In this document: positions 59,762 to 64,000 of the stretch, one piece after another
Layout of the letters: the number at the start of each line of letters is the position of its first letter
Numbering within the stretch: the first letter of the stretch is position 1
Made by a program: the position numbers and the translations under genes
Source of the DNA: Bacillus marasmi
GTDB lineage: Bacteria; Bacillota; Bacilli; Bacillales; Cytobacillaceae
Reading direction: 5' to 3'
Assembly: GCF_902168435.1 (NCBI RefSeq)
Contig: NZ_LR656164.1
Coordinates: 1 to 64,000, forward strand
Length of the DNA stretch: 64,000 nt
Notes under the pieces: model-generated
What the model was told of the DNA's origin: nothing
What the model saw: the letters and a program-made list of their open reading frames with translations, nothing else
Databases searched by the model: none

Positions 59762-61049
59762 AAAATTTGATGTCATTGTTGTTGGGGCTGGACCGGCAGG
59801 TACCTCCTGTGCGTATACTTGTGCAAAGCAAGGTTTAAAAGTGCTGCAAATAGAACGAGGCGAATATCCTGGCAGTAAGAATGTAATGGGCGGGGTATTG
59901 TACCGAAAACAGATGGAGGAAATCATTCCTGAATTTTGGAAGGAAGCCCCGCTGGAGCGACCTGTGATAGAGCAACGCTTTTGGATGATGGATAAGGAAT
60001 CAGTCCTTTCATTTGGGTATAAAGGGCTGGAATGGGCACAAGAGCCGTATAATAATTTCACTGTGCTACGGGCAAAGTTTGATCAATGGTTTGCAGAAAA
60101 AGCAGTTGAAGCAGGTTCATTGTTAATTTGCGAGACAGTTGTAACGGAATGTATCGTTGAAAATGGAAAAGTTGTTGGTGTTAAAACAGACCGACCTGAT
60201 GGGGAAATCTATGCCGATGTCGTCGTATTGGCAGACGGGGTCAATTCATTGTTAGGTAAGCAGCTGGGCTTTCATAAGGAATTTCGACCAGATGAGGTTG
60301 CCTTAACGGTCATGGAAGTGATTAACCTTCCTAAGGATAAAATTAATGATCGTTTTAATCTTGAGGACAATCAGGGCTGTACAATTGAAATTTTTGGTGA
60401 TTCAACGAAAGGAAATCTAGGAACTGCCTTCCTCTACACAAATAAAGAAAGCTTAAATATTGGCGTCGGTACGACGTTGTCGAGCATGATCAAAGCGAAG
60501 CTAAAGCCTTATGACTTACTGGATCAATTGAAAAATCATCCAATGGTGAAACCATATTTAGAGGGTGGAGAATCAGCCGAATATTTAGCGCATTTGATAC
60601 CGGAGGGGGGCTTCCATTCAGTTCCGAGAGTGGTCGGCAATGGCGTCCTAGTTGTCGGTGATGCGGCGCAATTTGTTAATGCCATTCATCGAGAGGGTTC
60701 AAACATGGCGATGTCTTCAGGAAAAATGGCTGCTGAAGCCATTGTGAAGGCAAAAGAAATGAATGATTTTAGCGAGACAGGCTTGAATAGTTATAAAGAC
60801 GCTTTAAGTCGCAGCTTTATCATGAAGGACCTGGAAAAATACAAAGATACAGCTCATACATTTGAAAATTATCCGCAATATTTCAAAGAATATATGCCGA
60901 TGATGAACCAGGCAGCGAGCAAATTCTTCACGGTGGATGGCACACCAAAGCGTGATAAGCAAAAAGAAATCATTCGCAGTATGACAAAGGAAAAAGGAAG
61001 AATGAGAGTATTGCAGGATATTTATCGGGCTTGGAGGGCGGTTAAATAA
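59754..61049 (+). CDS. fixC: FixC-type flavoprotein dehydrogenase
   Basis: A 431-residue FAD protein of the ETF-quinone oxidoreductase/FixC family. The N-terminal dinucleotide fold is VIVVGAGPAGTSCAYTCA. Further FAD contacts are VVLADGVNSLLGK near residue 160 and VVGDAAQFVNAIHREGSNMAMSSGKMAAEAI near 300. It should accept electrons from FixAB and pass them partly to quinone and partly, via FixX, to ferredoxin or flavodoxin. Unlike ETF-QO its own C-terminus lacks an Fe-S domain, which is provided by fixX, one base overlapping its end. Confidence 0.92.
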   Translation: MSEKFDVIVVGAGPAGTSCAYTCAKQGLKVLQIERGEYPGSKNVMGGVLYRKQMEEIIPEFWKEAPLERPVIEQRFWMMDKESVLSFGYKGLEWAQEPYNNFTVLRAKFDQWFAEKAVEAGSLLICETVVTECIVENGKVVGVKTDRPDGEIYADVVVLADGVNSLLGKQLGFHKEFRPDEVALTVMEVINLPKDKINDRFNLEDNQGCTIEIFGDSTKGNLGTAFLYTNKESLNIGVGTTLSSMIKAKLKPYDLLDQLKNHPMVKPYLEGGESAEYLAHLIPEGGFHSVPRVVGNGVLVVGDAAQFVNAIHREGSNMAMSSGKMAAEAIVKAKEMNDFSETGLNSYKDALSRSFIMKDLEKYKDTAHTFENYPQYFKEYMPMMNQAASKFFTVDGTPKRDKQKEIIRSMTKEKGRMRVLQDIYRAWRAVK

Positions 61050-61333
61050 TGTCGACAAAAACAATTGAGGAAAAACAATATTTGGTCAGGTTTAAAGCGG
61101 ATACAAAATCGCATTTAACTGTGCTAGACCATGATACTTGTGCGACAAAATGTCCAGAGAAATATTGTACAGTATTTTGTCCGGCGGAGGTTTATAAGTG
61201 GGAAGACATCCGCATGCATGTCGGCTATGAAGGTTGTCATGAATGTGGCAGTTGTCGAATTGGTTGCCCATACCAAAATATTAAGTGGGAATATCCTAAG
61301 GGAGGACATGGAATTATTTTCCGCCTAGCTTAA
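61049..61333 (+). CDS. fixX: FixX-type ferredoxin-like protein
   Basis: A 94-residue ferredoxin-like subunit. The cysteine pattern is CATKCPEKYCTVFCP and CHECGSCRIGCPYQ, with the second cluster motif complete and the first having a longer spacing, as is usual in FixX. ATG 61049 overlaps the fixC stop. It completes the FixABCX set. A terminator hairpin follows. Confidence 0.92.
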   Translation: MSTKTIEEKQYLVRFKADTKSHLTVLDHDTCATKCPEKYCTVFCPAEVYKWEDIRMHVGYEGCHECGSCRIGCPYQNIKWEYPKGGHGIIFRLA

Positions 61334-61355
61334 TTCATACTGAAACAATAATAAG

Positions 61356-61398
61356 CTAACCTTCAGTGCTTAATGATAGTGCTGGGGGTTAGTTTTTT
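61356..61398 (+). terminator. terminator after fixABCX
   Basis: CTAACC-TT-CAG pairs with CTG-GG-GGTTAG around a long loop, followed by six T residues. Confidence 0.75.
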
Positions 61399-61508
61399 GT
61401 TAGTGGTTGATAAATTAAGGGGTATATAGATGAGTTGGTTGTGTTTAATATTTCACATACAAGGAGAAAAAGAAGAAAGAAAAAATGGTTAGGGGACTTA
61501 GACGCAGC

Positions 61509-61838
61509 TTAGTTGGCTTTTTCTATAAAATCAAGCATTGATATCTCTGAATCCTGACAGGCTTTTTCTAAAACTAAGGCAGCCTCATATGCTTCATCAA
61601 AGGTTTTGTATTGAGAAGAGCGATGTAAGGGGGTATTCCAATTAAAGGTTCCTTCACAATCAGCGGGATAAATAGAAACCTTCCAATAATAATATGTTTC
61701 ATAAGCCTCGGGGTAACCTTCTAAGGAAACTAGCCAATGAGTTAACCTAGAGTCAGATTCCTGTATCGAGCTTCTGTCCTTTGTTCCCATCGTAATTAAC
61801 GATTTGGGATAAAATTCACGATAGGTACTAAAATGCAT
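61509..61838 (-). CDS. hypothetical protein, unknown function
   Basis: A 109-residue, probably soluble protein rich in Trp and Tyr, with the patterns HWLVSLEGYPEAYETYYYWKVSIYPADCEGTFNW and FDEAYEAALVLEKACQDSEI. No known domain is evident to me. ATG 61838 is preceded on the minus strand by AAGGAGGG. It lies between fixX and the hemerythrin gene on the opposite strand. Confidence 0.6.
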   Translation of the reverse strand: MHFSTYREFYPKSLITMGTKDRSSIQESDSRLTHWLVSLEGYPEAYETYYYWKVSIYPADCEGTFNWNTPLHRSSQYKTFDEAYEAALVLEKACQDSEISMLDFIEKAN

Positions 61839-61986
61839 GCTTTTCCCTCCTTAGCGAGTTGTCTCTTTAATATATGAATGAAATGGAAAAACCTTGATAT
61901 AAATTTTAATTTTTCTTGTCAGTGAAATAGTTGGCTTTATTTTTAACAAATAAAAAAATGGATTTTTTCAAAGTATAAAACGCAAG

Positions 61987-62002
61987 AGTGATAATCATCA
62001 CT
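61987..62002. promoter_or_regulatory. FNR/CRP/Rex-type palindrome before hemerythrin gene
   Basis: AGTGATAATCATCACT, identical to the site at 32445-32460 before the Fe-S assembly factor. It sits 60 bases before ATG 62062. Confidence 0.6.
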
Positions 62003-62061
62003 ACGATAAATCTGTATTCTTTTTATACTTGGTTCAAAGGAAATGAAAGGGGAAATACTTG

Positions 62062-62592
62062 ATGATGCAAGGTTGCGCAAGTACGATGATGGGGAATGGA
62101 ACAGTAACATTAAGCGAGGGGCTTGCCCAGTTGAAATGTGAACATATTCCGTTATTAGAGAAGCTTCATGGCTTGTTTGATATATGTTCAAAAATAGATA
62201 AAAATGAAGCTGTTAAAGAGAATTTTGCTCAATTAGAGCCAGCAGTAAGTACCTTTATCGCTGAGCTTGAGCCGCATTCTGAGCGGGAGGAAAGAATTCT
62301 GTTTCGAATGATGGAAAGATACTTGGGTGTCGGAATGGGACCGATTGCGGTGATGGAGCATGAGCATACTCAAGCCAAATTATTAATTGGTCGCTTTTTT
62401 GAAAAGACAGCTGAAAAACGTGATCATTTGAGTCTTGATGAGATGAAGGAATGCAGTGATTTTATTAAAAATGCTTATTTCACGTTAACTGATCACTTTT
62501 CTAAGGAAGAAAATGTGTTATTTCCAATGGCGGAAAATATGCTTTCAGATGAAGAAAAAGCAGAGCTAGCTGAGAAAATTAAACAGATATAA
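62062..62592 (+). CDS. hemerythrin-domain protein
   Basis: A 176-residue four-helix protein with the hemerythrin/HHE-type metal ligands: EHIPLLEKLH, ELEPHSEREE, VMEHEHTQAK and LTDHFSKEENVLFPM, giving the usual His/Glu di-iron set. Family members bind O2 or NO or repair Fe-S centres (RIC/YtfE type), and this domain set fits that group. The N-terminal MMQGCASTMMGNG is Met/Cys-rich and may bind metal. AAAGGGGAAA precedes ATG 62062. The upstream palindrome is shared with the Fe-S assembly factor. Confidence 0.88.
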   Translation: MMQGCASTMMGNGTVTLSEGLAQLKCEHIPLLEKLHGLFDICSKIDKNEAVKENFAQLEPAVSTFIAELEPHSEREERILFRMMERYLGVGMGPIAVMEHEHTQAKLLIGRFFEKTAEKRDHLSLDEMKECSDFIKNAYFTLTDHFSKEENVLFPMAENMLSDEEKAELAEKIKQI

Positions 62593-62595
62593 ACG

Positions 62596-62625
62596 AAAAA
62601 GGATGGGAGCTCCCATCCTTTTTTT
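62596..62625. terminator. terminator between hemerythrin and MFS genes
   Basis: The perfect stem GGATGGGA/TCCCATCC is flanked by five A residues and seven T residues. Confidence 0.95.
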
Positions 62626-62629
62626 GACT

Positions 62630-63865
62630 TTAAGAATATAGGTCTTTCAATTTTTTATCAGATGGTAATAGGCTTGTGAAAATTCCTAGTAATGGTAGAA
62701 GTCCGACTATTATCATTGTTTCTGTAAGGCCAATGACGTCGGCCATGTATCCGAGTCCAACCGAGCCAATTGCACCCATCCCAAAGGCTAAACCAACCGT
62801 TAAACCAGCCATTGTACCAATTTTGCCTGGAAAAAGCTCCTGGGCATAAACAACGGTTACGGAAAAACTGGTCATTAAAATAAAGCCAGAAATCGCTAAA
62901 AATACTAAAGCTAACGTACTATTTACAAAAGGCATGAATACGGTTATTGGAGCACAACCTACTAATGAAGCAAAAATAACAGTCTTTTTACCAAAACGGT
63001 CAGCTAGTGGTCCACCAAAAAAGGTACCAACCGCACCTGCTAATAAAAAGACGAAAACATAAGTTTGCGACGCTCTTATTGTAAGTCCATAATGTTCAAT
63101 CGCATAAAAGGCATAGTAGTTTGTCATCCCCGCTACATACCAGGACCTTGCAAAAATTAAAAATAGCACCACGCCTAAACCAAACCAAGCAATCTTCGGA
63201 TAGGGTTGATTCAGCGCTTTAGAATGACCGTTTTTTTGAGTTTGATTTCGTTTCTCTATTAGCAATTTCGCACTGTACCATTTTGAAATATAAATGAGTA
63301 ATCCAACCGCAGCTGCAGCAACTAAGATAAACCAAGCAGCTCCTCGTTGTCCAAGTGGAACTAGCACGGCAGCAGTGATAAGGGGAGCTAATGATTGACC
63401 TGTATTTCCACCAACCTGATATATTGATTGGCCTAAGCCGCGTCGTGGTCCCGATGCCCAAAAGGCAACTTTAGAGCCTTCCGGATGAAACATGGCTGAG
63501 CCAATTCCCATGCAGGCAACAGAAAGCATGATTAGCTCTAGATTTGGAGCAAATGTCAGACCTGTTACCCCGATTAAGGTTAAACTCAAAGCCAGCGGAA
63601 GTGTGTAAGGCTTTGGTTTTTTGTCGGAGTACATTCCGATGATAGGCTGCAAAAGTGAGGCGACGATATTTAACGAAAAGGCAATCATCCCTAATTGTGT
63701 ATATGATAACCCCATCGATTTTTCTAAAATTGGAAACATTGCTGGAACAACTGCTTGAAGTGTGTCATTTAATAAATGGCAAAGACCAAGAATGATTAAT
63801 ATTTTATAGGTTGTGGCTTGTTGTTGATTCCCTGTGGACCCAACGTTTAGCGCAGCTTGACTCAA
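62630..63865 (-). CDS. MFS exporter, fosmidomycin-resistance (Fsr) type
   Basis: A 411-residue 12-helix major facilitator protein of the Fsr group. Its start has the family pattern LIILGLCHLLNDTLQAVVPAMFPILEKSMGLSYTQLGMIAF, with GMYSDKKPKPY as the cytoplasmic 2-3 loop and MFHPEGSKVAFWASGPRRGLGQSIYQVGGN typical of the group. It exports small drugs or other anions; the substrate is not readable. TTG 63865 follows GGAAGAGGCGAAACAC. The divergent space beyond it runs to the window end with no further gene. Confidence 0.88.
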   Translation of the reverse strand: MSQAALNVGSTGNQQQATTYKILIILGLCHLLNDTLQAVVPAMFPILEKSMGLSYTQLGMIAFSLNIVASLLQPIIGMYSDKKPKPYTLPLALSLTLIGVTGLTFAPNLELIMLSVACMGIGSAMFHPEGSKVAFWASGPRRGLGQSIYQVGGNTGQSLAPLITAAVLVPLGQRGAAWFILVAAAAVGLLIYISKWYSAKLLIEKRNQTQKNGHSKALNQPYPKIAWFGLGVVLFLIFARSWYVAGMTNYYAFYAIEHYGLTIRASQTYVFVFLLAGAVGTFFGGPLADRFGKKTVIFASLVGCAPITVFMPFVNSTLALVFLAISGFILMTSFSVTVVYAQELFPGKIGTMAGLTVGLAFGMGAIGSVGLGYMADVIGLTETMIIVGLLPLLGIFTSLLPSDKKLKDLYS

Positions 63866-64000
63866 AGTGTTTCGCCTCTTCCTAAATAAGTATATTTAAT
63901 ATTTGTATCTTACATAATTTTTGGTTTAAATAGAATGATTTTGCTTGAGTCCTTGCATATAACATCAAAGCTTTAACGATATTTGACATATATGTTGCGA

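Overview
The window reads as the chromosome of a low-GC, endospore-forming member of the Bacillaceae (Bacillus or Neobacillus type). Supporting genes are a complete GerA-family germinant-receptor operon, an alpha/beta-type small acid-soluble spore protein, a Spo0E-like phosphatase, SigI/RsgI and LutABC. Ribosome binding sites are strong AGGAGG types with frequent TTG and GTG starts. There is no rRNA or tRNA, so species placement is inference.

Layout. 1-3.8 kb: a truncated IS110-type transposase at the left edge, small membrane proteins and a ZIP metal transporter behind two palindromic operators. 3.8-7.6 kb: germinant receptor operon in the order B-A-C. 7.7-16.3 kb: a sigma-54 activator diverging from a perfect -24/-12 promoter and an acyl-CoA catabolic cluster (dehydrogenase, thiolase, two hot-dog hydratases, SDR, acyl-CoA ligase), interrupted by a 14-copy 52-bp repeat array. 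A second 52-bp array follows at 16.4 kb. 17-24 kb: cysteine desulfurase, nitronate monooxygenase, an NlpC/P60 hydrolase, an aldolase and small unknowns. 24-25.4 kb: a ComA-like response regulator with Glu at the phosphoacceptor position, then a ComA-box-like promoter and two tandem 29-residue hydrophobic peptides; this is the best candidate for an undescribed system. 25.5-38 kb: a potassium transporter, an ABC permease pair whose second member is fused to an M1-type metallopeptidase, aroD, an Fe-S assembly factor, release factor 3, sigI-rsgI and a spore protein.

38-54 kb is a hydroxyacid module: GlcDF with a CdaR-type regulator, lactate permease LctP, LutABC, and a two-subunit pyruvate-type ferredoxin oxidoreductase, which together could take glycolate or lactate to acetyl-CoA and reduced ferredoxin. 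54-57.6 kb holds ogt, a NERD protein with a probable early nonsense codon, a third (53-bp) repeat array, a Spo0E-like protein and a second ZIP transporter. 57.8-61.3 kb is a complete FixABCX-type electron-transfer operon. The end carries a hemerythrin-domain protein and an Fsr-like MFS exporter.

Three themes run through the window: ferredoxin/flavin redox chemistry (PFOR, FixABCX, acyl-CoA dehydrogenase); a shared 16-bp palindrome AGTGAT-N4-ATCACT upstream of the Fe-S factor, the hemerythrin and the response regulator; and three intergenic arrays with a common period of about 52.5 bp. Start codons were often moved from the longest reading frame to the one with the best Shine-Dalgarno spacing; reasons are given per gene.
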